This document shows, one piece after another, positions 35,157 through 43,982 of a stretch of DNA of 52,497 bases. The DNA is from a virus, in the IMG/VR virus record IMGVR_UViG_3300028394_002084, positions 1-52,497 of that record. One strand, given 5' to 3'. The notes under the pieces were generated by a model. That model saw only the letters and a program-made list of their open reading frames with translations, made no database searches and was not told the origin of the DNA. A program made the translations under genes and the position numbers. The stretch's first letter is position 1; each line of letters starts with the position of its first letter.

Positions 35157-35864
35157 ATGACATATAAACAACAACTTCTAATAACTCAAGTATATACTCA
35201 CTTTTTCTTTGTTTTGGGCGCGATTTTGTTTCCATGGTACGTGACAATTCCTGCAATTGTGCTATCGCAGATTGTGTATGTTGGATTGTGTGGAACAATG
35301 TTATTTCATAGAACAATTGCACACAGAAACACAATTCATCCTTTAGCAGAAACAGTTTTAATTTTAGTGTCATGGTTAGGGGCTACTTCATCTGCGCTTG
35401 CTTGGGCAGGAGTGCATAGAAAACATCATAGATATAGTGATACTGAAAAAGACCCGCATAGTCCCAAATGGATGGGTAGATGGAAAGCATACTGGCAACT
35501 ATCTAACAATGACACTGATATAGTAAAGTATGTCCCTGATCTATTAAGAAAACCCTTATACCTATTTCAACATAAGTATTACTTTCATGTGTTATGGCCT
35601 ATTCACCTAGTTGGATTGATATTCTTGTCATGGCAATGGTATTGGATTTTGTTAGTTGTGCCAGGCGTTCTCATGTGGTTTGGTGGTAGTATGATTAATG
35701 TATTCTGTCATGGCAATGAAGGTCCACGTAATATACCGTTACTAGGCTTTTTGATTGGCGGAGAAGGATGGCACAAGAATCACCATGAAGAACCAGCTAA
35801 CCCGTCATTTAGACACTGGGGTGATTGGGGCGGACATTTCCACAAATTATTAAGTGTAAAATGA
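35157..35864 (+). CDS. Membrane fatty-acid desaturase 1
   Basis: A 235-residue integral membrane di-iron desaturase of the acyl-CoA/acyl-lipid Delta9 type. The three His boxes are present: HRTIAH (HxxxxH), HRKHH (HxxHH, after GVHRKHHRYSDTEKDPHSP) and GEGWHKNHH. Hydrophobic segments flank them (VYTHFFFVLGAILFPWYV, VLILVSWLGATSSALAWAG, HVLWPIHLVGLIFLSWQW). It would introduce a double bond in membrane fatty acids using O2 and an electron carrier. It is slightly shorter than bacterial family members but retains all boxes. Two further desaturase genes lie at 37768 and 40221. Confidence 0.92.
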   Translation: MTYKQQLLITQVYTHFFFVLGAILFPWYVTIPAIVLSQIVYVGLCGTMLFHRTIAHRNTIHPLAETVLILVSWLGATSSALAWAGVHRKHHRYSDTEKDPHSPKWMGRWKAYWQLSNNDTDIVKYVPDLLRKPLYLFQHKYYFHVLWPIHLVGLIFLSWQWYWILLVVPGVLMWFGGSMINVFCHGNEGPRNIPLLGFLIGGEGWHKNHHEEPANPSFRHWGDWGGHFHKLLSVK

Positions 35865-36565
35865 AACTCAAACACCAGTTGCCTACCTATAGTATAATAG
35901 ATCATTTATCTTTAGATGAAGAACTACTACTGGAATTGCAGAACTGTGTTAGTGAGTTAAACAATGAATTTAAATCAGTACTTGAAGTTAATAAAGGACT
36001 GTGCGGTGTACATCATGACTTGTTGAAATCTGTTTACGATAATTTTTTTCAAATTAGTTTGACCGATAGTGTAGTAGAAAATAAAAATATTACAATGAAC
36101 GAGTGTGAGGTTGCTCACGACAACTTGTATAAGAATGGATATAGACATAAACAATTATTGGCGTTAGATGATAATAATGTTTTAAATGAATCTACTTATA
36201 CGTCTAAAACAGATATCTATCATAGATATGCACACATTTTTGATAAGGTACTTGCAAAATTTAAAGGTAGCCCTACTAGGATTCGTCTAGTAAAATTGGA
36301 AGCAGGCAGTAACGTTTCACCGCATATTGATTACGATCCTAGCTATGCAGTTAGAATTATCATACCAATTATTGCAGACCCTGAATGTGTGAATGTATTT
36401 TGGGTAAAAAATGATGTAGAAGCTACTATGTTTGTTCCTGGAAAAGCATATTTTTTAAACACAGGATACAAACATGCAGTAATGAACATGAGTAAATGTG
36501 ATAGGTATACTTTCATGATTTCTATTAATGGTACTGAAGATATAGACCATCTTATACAAAAATGA
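35861..36565 (+). CDS. 2OG-Fe(II) oxygenase, aspartyl/asparaginyl hydroxylase-like
   Basis: About 234 residues from the ATG overlapping the desaturase stop (ATGA). The double-stranded beta-helix core carries RIRLVKLEAGSNVSPHIDYDPSYAVRIIIPI (HxD iron ligands, then Arg) and FLNTGYKHAVMNMSKCDRYTFMISI (second His and the 2OG-binding Arg). This arrangement resembles the Asp/Asn beta-hydroxylase family, which hydroxylates side chains of peptides, amino acids or lipid-linked groups. The N-terminal half is specific to this protein. Coupled translation with the desaturase suggests a shared pathway. Confidence 0.75.
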   Translation: MKLKHQLPTYSIIDHLSLDEELLLELQNCVSELNNEFKSVLEVNKGLCGVHHDLLKSVYDNFFQISLTDSVVENKNITMNECEVAHDNLYKNGYRHKQLLALDDNNVLNESTYTSKTDIYHRYAHIFDKVLAKFKGSPTRIRLVKLEAGSNVSPHIDYDPSYAVRIIIPIIADPECVNVFWVKNDVEATMFVPGKAYFLNTGYKHAVMNMSKCDRYTFMISINGTEDIDHLIQK

Positions 36566-37149
36566 ACCCATTTACTTATCGTTATTTAGATGTGCCAAAC
36601 TCACATCAAATACAAGAAGAATTAAAAAATTTCATTTTGCCATATTGTGAAGATAAACCAACTGGTCTCTGGTCTGTAGATTTATTGAAATTTTTTGCAA
36701 AATGTCCGGAATCAATTCAATATTTAACCAATTTTAATTTATCAAACAAATTAAAAAAAGTATGTTATATCATTGTTCACCCTGGGTCCGGAGAAAAAGA
36801 TGCACATGTAGATAGAAACATAGAGCCACCAGCATCATTTGGTACTGATACTAACGGGTGCTTAAGTCTTAATTTTGGTATACATAATTGTACAGAAACA
36901 CCGGTGATATTTTATGAATACTTAACTGGACCAAAAGACTATGTACCATTACCAGATCCTTCCGAAGGTTCTTATATATTCTATGCCAAATCAACACTAA
37001 AAGAAATTGATAGGTATATCTTAGATGCCCCGGTTATTATGAACAACACTGTTCCTCACGCTATATACAATAATACAGATAAAATTCGTATATCGGTGAG
37101 TTTTAGATTTTCAACTGACCCATGGAACTTGACCCAAATAAATCAATAG
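36562..37149 (+). CDS. 2OG-Fe(II) oxygenase-like protein 2
   Basis: A 195-residue protein coupled by ATGA to the preceding oxygenase. CYIIVHPGSGEKDAHVDRN contains an HxD pair, and VIMNNTVPHAIYNNTDKIRISVSFRF contains a distal His and the Arg expected to bind 2-oxoglutarate. Length fits a minimal oxygenase core. It is clearly different in sequence from the 35861 product. Substrate unknown. Confidence 0.65.
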   Translation: MNPFTYRYLDVPNSHQIQEELKNFILPYCEDKPTGLWSVDLLKFFAKCPESIQYLTNFNLSNKLKKVCYIIVHPGSGEKDAHVDRNIEPPASFGTDTNGCLSLNFGIHNCTETPVIFYEYLTGPKDYVPLPDPSEGSYIFYAKSTLKEIDRYILDAPVIMNNTVPHAIYNNTDKIRISVSFRFSTDPWNLTQINQ

Positions 37150-37766
37150 TTATATTCAGTCACCCTAGAAGTGGTAGTACTTGGATACAGGATAGTTTAC
37201 CTCAATTTAATTTGAGTGAATTGTTTACCATGTACTGCCATATAAAAAGTGTAGATATCAATAGTGGGATACGATATCGTTACTCATCTGAACCTGCAAA
37301 TGATTTAGACTACAGATTTGAATTGTTTGACAAGTTTCAAAAACAACATAATGCAATATCTGTAAAGGTTCACTTACATTTACTTACTGATGAAATATGT
37401 AATTTTTTTGAGAGCAAAGACTTACAATATATATTACTGGAACGCAATAATAATATGGATACGTTTTGGAGTCTATTAATTGCACTTAACACACTAGAAT
37501 TACATAACACAATAAATACAAAAACTATTTTTGTCTCTCGTCAGTCATTTGATGACGCAGTTTATATTATGAATGAGTGCAAGAATAGAATAGATGAGGT
37601 TAGAAGACGATTTAAACCAATTGAGATTATATATGAAGATTTGATTCAAGAGCCAATTTCTGCTGTATGGAATCCTAGTTCAAAATACATAATTCAAAAT
37701 GCTAAAGATAAAACAGAAATAACTAACATTGAAGAAGTAACTTTTTGGTTAAAGGATAAAATATAA
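37122..37766 (+). CDS. Sulfotransferase-like protein (PRSGST type)
   Basis: A 214-residue protein overlapping the upstream oxygenase by 28 bases. VIFSHPRSGSTWIQDSL near the N-terminus is the classical 5'-phosphosulfate loop of sulfotransferases. The 3' site is less certain, perhaps LQYILLERNN with the Arg near residue 109. EVRRRFKPIEIIYEDL resembles the later helix-strand. These enzymes move sulfate from PAPS to hydroxyl or amine groups. The gene at 51391 (STPRTGST) is of the same type. Substrate unknown; a cell-surface glycan or lipid is possible. Confidence 0.7.
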   Translation: MELDPNKSIVIFSHPRSGSTWIQDSLPQFNLSELFTMYCHIKSVDINSGIRYRYSSEPANDLDYRFELFDKFQKQHNAISVKVHLHLLTDEICNFFESKDLQYILLERNNNMDTFWSLLIALNTLELHNTINTKTIFVSRQSFDDAVYIMNECKNRIDEVRRRFKPIEIIYEDLIQEPISAVWNPSSKYIIQNAKDKTEITNIEEVTFWLKDKI

Positions 37767-37767
37767 C

Positions 37768-38529
37768 ATGCAATTAGGATCAACATCACATAATATTAAT
37801 TTATTGACTTTGGGAGTGACAATTAGTGTTGTTTTGGGATTTTTTAACTCACCAATGTTCACTCTATCTAATATGTTAGTAACTTTGGTCAGTTTCTATA
37901 TACTGAATATTCTAGGTAATTGGATGACATTACATAGATATTACTCACACAGATCATTTGAATTTAAAAACAATTTCTTAAAATTGATTTTCACTTTATT
38001 AGCAGTACTATCCGGTAGAGGTAGTCCACTCGGTTGGTCATATCTACATAGAAAACATCATGCATATTCTGACACAGAACAAGATCCGCATAGCCCTAAA
38101 TATTTAGGATACAAGATTTTTGGTTTTAACCATTATAAAAAACAAGAAGAAGAATCAATGCAAATCTTTCTAGTAAAAGATTTGATGACTAAAGAACAAT
38201 TGTTTATCCACAAATGGTATATAGCTATCATATTGTCATTTGTGTGTGCGTTAGCACTAATCAATTTAGAGTTATTATATTTTGTTTGGATACTTCCTAC
38301 TTTTTTAGTTCACTTGAGTCAAAACAATTTTAACTATTTTGGACATACAAATGGATATAGAAACTTTGAAACAAAAGATGATAGCAGAAATAATATATGG
38401 TTATTTCCTTTTATATTAGGAGAAGCTTGGCATAATAATCATCATTATGATGCTAAAAACTACTCAACTAAAAAGAACAAATATGAATTTGATCCATTAA
38501 GTTTTGTCATAACTATAATAAAAAAATGA
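37768..38529 (+). CDS. Membrane fatty-acid desaturase 2
   Basis: A 253-residue membrane desaturase with His boxes HRYYSH, HRKHH (in SYLHRKHHAYSDTEQDPHSP) and GEAWHNNHH, plus several hydrophobic helices. It resembles the product at 40221 in its third box and the product at 35157 in its second box. The stop overlaps the next ATG. Length is normal for phage-type members and somewhat short for bacterial Delta9 desaturases. Activity is expected to need an electron donor such as rubredoxin or ferredoxin. Confidence 0.92.
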   Translation: MQLGSTSHNINLLTLGVTISVVLGFFNSPMFTLSNMLVTLVSFYILNILGNWMTLHRYYSHRSFEFKNNFLKLIFTLLAVLSGRGSPLGWSYLHRKHHAYSDTEQDPHSPKYLGYKIFGFNHYKKQEEESMQIFLVKDLMTKEQLFIHKWYIAIILSFVCALALINLELLYFVWILPTFLVHLSQNNFNYFGHTNGYRNFETKDDSRNNIWLFPFILGEAWHNNHHYDAKNYSTKKNKYEFDPLSFVITIIKK

Positions 38530-39131
38530 TAATATACACTCCTATCGATCTACCTAAAATAGAACCTGATAATTGGGAAGTATTTTGGGATATATGGAAT
38601 ACACATCAAAATTACTTAGTCAAAACAAAAAATAATACACCATTATCTAATGCGTCTATTGGGGTTGCTGATCTGTGGTTGGGTTTAGATATTTTAAAAA
38701 AAACAACAGCGTATACAGCTTGGCAGGCACCTTTTTTTGATATTAAACATTTATTACCTAATATGTATAATTCATTAGTAACTTTGTTCCCTACTGCTAC
38801 TGTTATTAGATTAGTGCAAAGTCAAAAAAACTTTGGGGCTCACACTGATGATAATAGAAATGTTTGGTATATACGTGCATATTTACACTATACTAGTTCA
38901 AAATCTCAATGGTATTTTACTAAACCACATGATTCAAGGGGTAACAGAACATATATTGAGTTACCGGAAGAAACCAATTGGTTTGCATATAATGACTTAA
39001 ATTGTTGGCACGGGACTGATTTTGACCCTAATAATAAAAAGATTTTACTACAAGTTTTTGGTAATTATACACCTCCCTCACTGATCGAACAAAGTATCAA
39101 TAAATACAAAAACTATACCATAGACTTTTAA
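38526..39131 (+). CDS. 2OG-Fe(II) oxygenase-like protein 3
   Basis: A 201-residue protein coupled to desaturase 2. TVIRLVQSQKNFGAHTDDNRNVWYIRAYLHY carries HxD, and NWFAYNDLNCWHGTDFDPNNKKILLQVF carries the distal His. The position of the 2OG-binding basic residue (Lys rather than Arg) is less clear. Fold call comes from the spacing of these motifs between predicted strands. Substrate unknown. Confidence 0.6.
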   Translation: MIIYTPIDLPKIEPDNWEVFWDIWNTHQNYLVKTKNNTPLSNASIGVADLWLGLDILKKTTAYTAWQAPFFDIKHLLPNMYNSLVTLFPTATVIRLVQSQKNFGAHTDDNRNVWYIRAYLHYTSSKSQWYFTKPHDSRGNRTYIELPEETNWFAYNDLNCWHGTDFDPNNKKILLQVFGNYTPPSLIEQSINKYKNYTIDF

Positions 39132-39132
39132 A

Positions 39133-39639
39133 ATGTATTATAAACAACTAAATGTCAGTTCTAACATAATTGACAATCTTAAAAAAAAGATAGAAACTAC
39201 CACAGAAGACCAATGGAAAACTACATTAGAGCAAGAATTGATATTATTAACAATTGACGATTTCTCACCAGACCCCGCGATTAAAAAACTTATCACCGAT
39301 GTAGGTAATATTAATAGATTATCAATTTTTAGATTTTTTGGAAAAGAATGTTATAACTGGCACATAGATGCAATAAGAGAATCATCTATTAATATGTTGT
39401 TAACAGGATTTGATAGTATGTGTATTTTTGGCAATCCAGCAAAAAATCGTAGATTTACTGACATTATTAGATTACAGCATGAACCTGCTCAATATTATAT
39501 AATGAATGTAAAGAAGATGCACACTGTCTATAATTTTGGGGATGAAACACGACATGTACTAAGTATAGGATTACCTAGCATAACTTATGAAGGTGCATGT
39601 AAATATTTACAAGACCATGCCCTAATATTGAATAAATAA
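39133..39639 (+). CDS. 2OG-Fe(II) oxygenase-like protein 4
   Basis: A 168-residue protein. FRFFGKECYNWHIDAIRESSINMLL holds the HxD pair, and YYIMNVKKMHTVYNFGDETRHVLSIGLP holds the distal His followed by Arg. Arrangement and size fit a compact 2OG oxygenase core of a type frequent in T4-like phages of aquatic bacteria. One base separates it from the previous gene, so it is in the same unit. Confidence 0.6.
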   Translation: MYYKQLNVSSNIIDNLKKKIETTTEDQWKTTLEQELILLTIDDFSPDPAIKKLITDVGNINRLSIFRFFGKECYNWHIDAIRESSINMLLTGFDSMCIFGNPAKNRRFTDIIRLQHEPAQYYIMNVKKMHTVYNFGDETRHVLSIGLPSITYEGACKYLQDHALILNK

Positions 39640-39643
39640 ACTC

Positions 39644-40216
39644 ATGTCATTTGAAGTACGCTATGTAACCGAAGAATACGATGAATTATGTGATAGCATT
39701 GTGCTGGCACAAAAAAAAATAAGTGGAACAAAACCTATTTCCCATGAGAAATATTTAGAAATTAAAAAATCTGCAAGTGATTTAATTAAAATTGGATATT
39801 TTGAGAACAATAAACTTATAAGTTGGATTATTGTTGCTTTTCGAGAAAGTAAAATGCGTGGTAAATTTTGGGTTATAGCTGGATTGTTTACTACTAATTT
39901 TGAAGAACGATTTTCTTTTGCTAGGCCGGAATTTGGTCTCATATTTAAAAGAGCGTTTGAGATAGCAGAAGAAAAGGGATATTTTCAATATTTTTACTGC
40001 GTTTCTGAAAAAATAGAGAGGGTATATGAAAGACAGTGGAAGAAGAATCCCTGGGGATTTAATGGTAGATATGATTTAATCACGCTGGATATAGTGCCTG
40101 CAAATACTCAACCAAAATACGAATTATATTGGAAATTGATGGGACAAGAACTAAAGCCTGATAATATGGTAATAAAGGCAAGAATATTAAAAAATTATGA
40201 TCCACATACTAAATAA
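39644..40216 (+). CDS. GNAT-like protein (putative)
   Basis: A 190-residue protein. LIKIGYFENNKLISWIIVAFRES followed by KFWVIAGLFTTNFEERFSFARPEFGLIFKRAFEIAEEKGY suggests the alternating strands and helix of an acyltransferase, but the acyl-CoA loop is not clear. A role as autoinducer-like or acyl transferase is speculative. It lies between an oxygenase and desaturase 3 with four bases of spacing. Confidence 0.4.
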   Translation: MSFEVRYVTEEYDELCDSIVLAQKKISGTKPISHEKYLEIKKSASDLIKIGYFENNKLISWIIVAFRESKMRGKFWVIAGLFTTNFEERFSFARPEFGLIFKRAFEIAEEKGYFQYFYCVSEKIERVYERQWKKNPWGFNGRYDLITLDIVPANTQPKYELYWKLMGQELKPDNMVIKARILKNYDPHTK

Positions 40217-40220
40217 TAAT

Positions 40221-40997
40221 ATGAAAAACTTTTTTACAAGTAGTACCCTTGGCGCTCAGATATTTTTAATTACATCCTTGTTTGGTTCAATACTAGGTGC
40301 ATATATCTACGGCATCGGAGCAACTGAGTTAGTGTTAGTAGTAACTGGATATTTTGTATATGGTTGTCTTGGGATTGTTGTTACATATCATAGACAATTA
40401 ACACACCAAAGCTATACCACATATCCTTTATTAACTAAAGTTTTATCAGTATTTGGTTGTTTTGCAGGTACCGGTAGCCCATTAGCTTGGGTTGCAATTC
40501 ACTTGAATCATCACTTAAAAAGTGACAAACCATCTGACCCTCATAGTCCGTTATATAAAGGATTGAGGATCTTCAATCTAGATTACGTAAATGAAGTTGA
40601 CGCTAATACTAAATGGCGTATGCGCGGATTAGTTACTGATAGATTCCAACAGTTATTGCATCGTTATTATTTTGCTATCATTGGTTTGTACAGTCTTACA
40701 TTGTTTATAATTGGTGGATTTTATTTAATGATATTTTTACATTGGTTACCGGCACTGATTACAGGACTTATGAGTAATGTAGTTAATTACATAGGACATA
40801 AACCAACTTGGTGGGGTGGATATCGTAGTTATAATCTTAACGACCAAAGTTCAAATAACTGGTTATGGGCAATACCTAGTTGGGGAGAAGCTTGGCACAA
40901 CAACCATCATAGATTTCCTAAGGATTATACCTTTAGAAAAAAATGGTGGGAGTTAGACATAGCCGGACTTATCATTTCTCTAATTAGGAAAGCATGA
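40221..40997 (+). CDS. Membrane fatty-acid desaturase 3
   Basis: About 258 residues from the ATG at 40221 (an in-frame start at 40197 overlaps the previous gene and is not needed). His boxes are HRQLTH, HLNHH (in VAIHLNHHLKSDKPSDPHSP) and GEAWHNNHH, with long hydrophobic segments (FLITSLFGSILGAYIYG and FAIIGLYSLTLFIIGGFYLMIFL). It is the third desaturase of the cluster and is clearly diverged, since the second box has Asn instead of Lys. Its stop overlaps the next ATG. Different copies could act at different chain positions; that is inference. Confidence 0.92.
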   Translation: MKNFFTSSTLGAQIFLITSLFGSILGAYIYGIGATELVLVVTGYFVYGCLGIVVTYHRQLTHQSYTTYPLLTKVLSVFGCFAGTGSPLAWVAIHLNHHLKSDKPSDPHSPLYKGLRIFNLDYVNEVDANTKWRMRGLVTDRFQQLLHRYYFAIIGLYSLTLFIIGGFYLMIFLHWLPALITGLMSNVVNYIGHKPTWWGGYRSYNLNDQSSNNWLWAIPSWGEAWHNNHHRFPKDYTFRKKWWELDIAGLIISLIRKA

Positions 40998-41914
40998 TTA
41001 AGACTACTCTTAATGATTGGCTCGTTTGGAGCTACAATGATGTTCCCTTCGGACAACGAACAAACAAAGATGACGTTTATAAATTTACTATAAATCATCT
41101 ACCGAGTAGTGAGCCGATAAAATCTTACAAAGAAGAATTATACAACAACGCTAAGTTAATGAGAGATTACCATACTGGTAAATTTGATGTATTGTTATCC
41201 GGCGGCATTGATAGTGAAGTAATTGTTAGAACTTTTAAAGATTTGGGCATCACTCACAATACCTACATTTTTAAATATGAAGATAATATAAATCACAAAG
41301 ATGTAGCATCAGCCATAGAAATTGCTACCAGTTTAAATATCCCATATACAGTAATAGATTTTAATTTAGAAAAATTCTTTAACACAGAGGCATATGATGT
41401 GTTTCAAAAAAGCGGATGCATCAGAGCAGGTAGACTCCCACATTTGAAATTTTTTGATTATTTAGATAATATTCCATTAATGGGAGAGGGAGAACCATAT
41501 TGGTCAAGAGTATTAGTTGGAGACTATAGTAAAAAATCAGAGTGGTTATTTCCTATGAATGAATCAAATCATAATTGTGCAATCTACTTGCATAATTTAG
41601 GTAGAGATAATTTATGCGACTGGTATGAATTTAGTCCCAACCTCATTAAGGCGTTTAATAATTTATCACTTATACAAGATTTATTAAACGATAATATAGT
41701 TGGCAAGACAAGTTGCTGGACTAGTAGAATCCCTATACATTTAACAATATGGCCCGATATTAAACATAAACATAAATCAACAGGGTATGAGGGTGATAAG
41801 TATCCAGGTGTGTATCCTGAATATATTACCAAAATTCAAGATTACATGACCAGTACTATCGGCTCCGGTAATGAATATTGGGTTAACTATGATGAGTTAA
41901 CTCAATTATTTTAA
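40994..41914 (+). CDS. PP-loop ATPase, asparagine-synthetase-like (subfamily A)
   Basis: A 306-residue protein with SGGIDSE at residues 69-75 after the strand FDVLL, and VIVRTFKDLGITHNTYIFKYED following it. It is similar in layout to the product at 33760 and lacks a glutaminase domain. WIIFPMNESNHN-like and LNDNIVGKTSCWTSR segments probably bind substrate; GK/GT after NNQIP or DNIV is shared by both paralogues (PGKTGSYSS and VGKTSCWTS). It overlaps desaturase 3 by ATGA, and its 3' end overlaps the minus-strand Rieske gene by nine bases. Confidence 0.75.
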   Translation: MIKTTLNDWLVWSYNDVPFGQRTNKDDVYKFTINHLPSSEPIKSYKEELYNNAKLMRDYHTGKFDVLLSGGIDSEVIVRTFKDLGITHNTYIFKYEDNINHKDVASAIEIATSLNIPYTVIDFNLEKFFNTEAYDVFQKSGCIRAGRLPHLKFFDYLDNIPLMGEGEPYWSRVLVGDYSKKSEWLFPMNESNHNCAIYLHNLGRDNLCDWYEFSPNLIKAFNNLSLIQDLLNDNIVGKTSCWTSRIPIHLTIWPDIKHKHKSTGYEGDKYPGVYPEYITKIQDYMTSTIGSGNEYWVNYDELTQLF

Positions 41915-42742
41915 TCTATTGTTTTTCACCCAATTTCCAAAATGCACACTATGATCCTCATATCTATTCATTGCGGTAGATAACGGGAAATAATTTCCTT
42001 TTTGCATTTCAGCAGCCTTAATATCTTCATGAAACACTGGTTCGAGTGTTTCAAATATCATCTTGCTGTTGATATCAACCTTATCATCGTAATAAATTTG
42101 CGTCATCCATGAAAATCCATATTCATTATTGATATCGTTAGGAATCACTGTATTAATTGATAATTTGCCAGGGCTTCCATACTCAACAAAGGTAAATGGA
42201 TATATACAACACCACCATCCATCTGGATGTGATTGTAGTACCCAGTTCTCACCCTGATCCATTATAACGTCCTCAAGATCAATCTGTTTGGACAAGAATG
42301 GGTGTATGCCTTCTTTGAATACATGTAACAAGTCTGTGTTTACATCCATAAACCAAAGCCAGCTACCATTGCTAGTTCCATAGTATGAATGACTGTATTT
42401 TAAATTCTGTTCAGCGGCCAAATCATCTACCCAGTGATGATCAGGTTCGTTAAAGTTTTTAAATACTAACCCAGACTTTCCAACGGTTGCACTTCCGCAA
42501 TTTAGTGATTTGTCATTGTTAATAGGGATACCGTTGGTTGACCATTCTAGTCCATGAAACTTGCATGTAATCTGTTGAACATGATCACCTGTGTTGTGTA
42601 GTGGATATCGGCGATGCGGACAAAACCGATGAAATAGATTTATGCCATCAACCGACTTGTTTAGTATAACTTCCGGAAGAACAAAGTTACCTTTTTCCAC
42701 AGATGAAATATGTGAAAATATTTTGGGTATAGGTTTAAACAT
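41906..42742 (-). CDS. Rieske non-heme iron oxygenase
   Basis: A 278-residue protein from ATG at 42742; a TTG at 42784 would add 14 residues. The Rieske [2Fe-2S] site is complete: Cys41 and His43 in FCPHRRYPLHN, Cys60 and His63 in CKFHGLEW. The catalytic iron site is probably DLLHVFKEGIH (Asp, His, His) plus Glu/Asp in FHEDIKAAEMQKGN. Such oxygenases hydroxylate or demethylate small molecules with electrons from a reductase not seen here. It is the only minus-strand gene in the accessory cluster, convergent with a PP-loop gene and divergent from another. Substrate unknown. Confidence 0.85.
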   Translation of the reverse strand: MFKPIPKIFSHISSVEKGNFVLPEVILNKSVDGINLFHRFCPHRRYPLHNTGDHVQQITCKFHGLEWSTNGIPINNDKSLNCGSATVGKSGLVFKNFNEPDHHWVDDLAAEQNLKYSHSYYGTSNGSWLWFMDVNTDLLHVFKEGIHPFLSKQIDLEDVIMDQGENWVLQSHPDGWWCCIYPFTFVEYGSPGKLSINTVIPNDINNEYGFSWMTQIYYDDKVDINSKMIFETLEPVFHEDIKAAEMQKGNYFPLSTAMNRYEDHSVHFGNWVKNNRLK

Positions 42743-42746
42743 TAAA

Positions 42747-42754
42747 TATTTATA
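42747..42754 (-). promoter_or_regulatory. TATAAATA late-type promoter box, minus strand
   Basis: On the minus strand the sequence is TATAAATA, an exact match to the T4-type late box, four bases upstream of the ATG of the Rieske gene at 42742. Transcription from it would begin close to that ATG. This supports its separate transcription from the surrounding plus-strand operon. Confidence 0.45.
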
Positions 42755-42786
42755 ATATAATTTCAAGGTATCAATAAAATACAAAT

Positions 42787-43965
42787 ATGAGTCTAAACGG
42801 TTATTATGTCGTTAATGAGGTGTCAATTAAAAATAAACTACAAGCCATACTTGAGGCTAGTAGAACTAAGACTACGGTTCAATGGAATTTCTTTGATGAT
42901 ATTTTTGCCAATGCAACGAAGTCATTTAACAAACATGAAGTACCCTTAAAGGAACTGTATAGAATTAGAGCACAACAGCTAAGAGACTCATACGATTATT
43001 TAATTCTCAATTACAGTGGTGGCAGTGATAGTCATAATATCTTGATGACTTTTCTAGAGTATGATATTAAACTAGACCATGTATACATTCAGTGGCCTGA
43101 GCAATTAATGAACAAAGGCATCTATACTCCTAATGCATTGGATAGAACAAATGCAAACTTTCATTCGGAATGGGATCTAGTAATAAAAAAGGACCTGGAG
43201 TGGTTAAGTAAAAATCATCCTGAAATTAAAATTGAAATAGGCGACTGGACTACAACTGTTAAAGAACAATTTTATAAAGATGACATATTTGCCAATGATG
43301 TTAGTAATTTACCAAGCATTGCAAGAGCACAAAAACAAAACACCTTTAGTACAACAGAAGGCATACTGGCACTACAAGGTAACAAGGTAGCAAGTATATT
43401 TGGTGTAGATAAACCCAACATCGTTAAAAAAGGCAACACCTGGTTTTTTTATTTTACTGATACTTCATGTATGGCTCAACCTAATCCAGATAATCCAAGC
43501 GGCACTGAATATTTTTACTGGAGTCCTAGCTTTCCAGATATAGCAATAGCACAGGCATATGCCATGAAAAAATATTTTGAAATAAATACAAGTAAAGAAT
43601 ACCTAGTACGAGCTTTATCAGAAAGGATGGTGCCTTCAACATCGCAACAGACGGCCTATACTACTAAAAATTATGAAAATTGGTATCATGAGTTTTCTCA
43701 ACTTTCAGAGATATCAAAATTAGTGTGTTACCCATACTGGGATTTTAACCGTTTTCAAGCAGACAAGCCATTTGCAATCCTGACTGGATTTAAAATGGGA
43801 ACACGAGGATGGGATAATATACTTACCAAATTACCCAAATTTGATAGAGTTCAACAGGCATGGGAGTATCATTGGAAGAGTTATTTGAACAAAATAGATA
43901 TGAAATTTCTAAGAAATAATGACACGTTGACCGTTTGTAAAACCAACTGGCATATGCTTGCATAA
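42787..43965 (+). CDS. PP-loop ATPase (subfamily B), 392 aa
   Basis: PP-loop SGGSDS at residues 77-82 in YLILNYSGGSDSHNILMTF. The N-terminal part ELYRIRAQQLRDSYD is shared nearly word for word with the product at 46733 (ELYRIRAQQIRDAYD). Later landmarks are also shared: VASIFGVDKPNIV versus IASVWGTDKPVLAV, and FYWSPSFPDIAI versus FYWSPELPELMI. The two therefore form a pair distinct from the shorter subfamily A. ATP-dependent activation of an acid or amide is expected; I do not recognise the substrate. It starts three bases from the Rieske alternative start, in divergent orientation. Confidence 0.75.
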   Translation: MSLNGYYVVNEVSIKNKLQAILEASRTKTTVQWNFFDDIFANATKSFNKHEVPLKELYRIRAQQLRDSYDYLILNYSGGSDSHNILMTFLEYDIKLDHVYIQWPEQLMNKGIYTPNALDRTNANFHSEWDLVIKKDLEWLSKNHPEIKIEIGDWTTTVKEQFYKDDIFANDVSNLPSIARAQKQNTFSTTEGILALQGNKVASIFGVDKPNIVKKGNTWFFYFTDTSCMAQPNPDNPSGTEYFYWSPSFPDIAIAQAYAMKKYFEINTSKEYLVRALSERMVPSTSQQTAYTTKNYENWYHEFSQLSEISKLVCYPYWDFNRFQADKPFAILTGFKMGTRGWDNILTKLPKFDRVQQAWEYHWKSYLNKIDMKFLRNNDTLTVCKTNWHMLA

Positions 43966-43982
43966 TACGTAGAATATAAATC

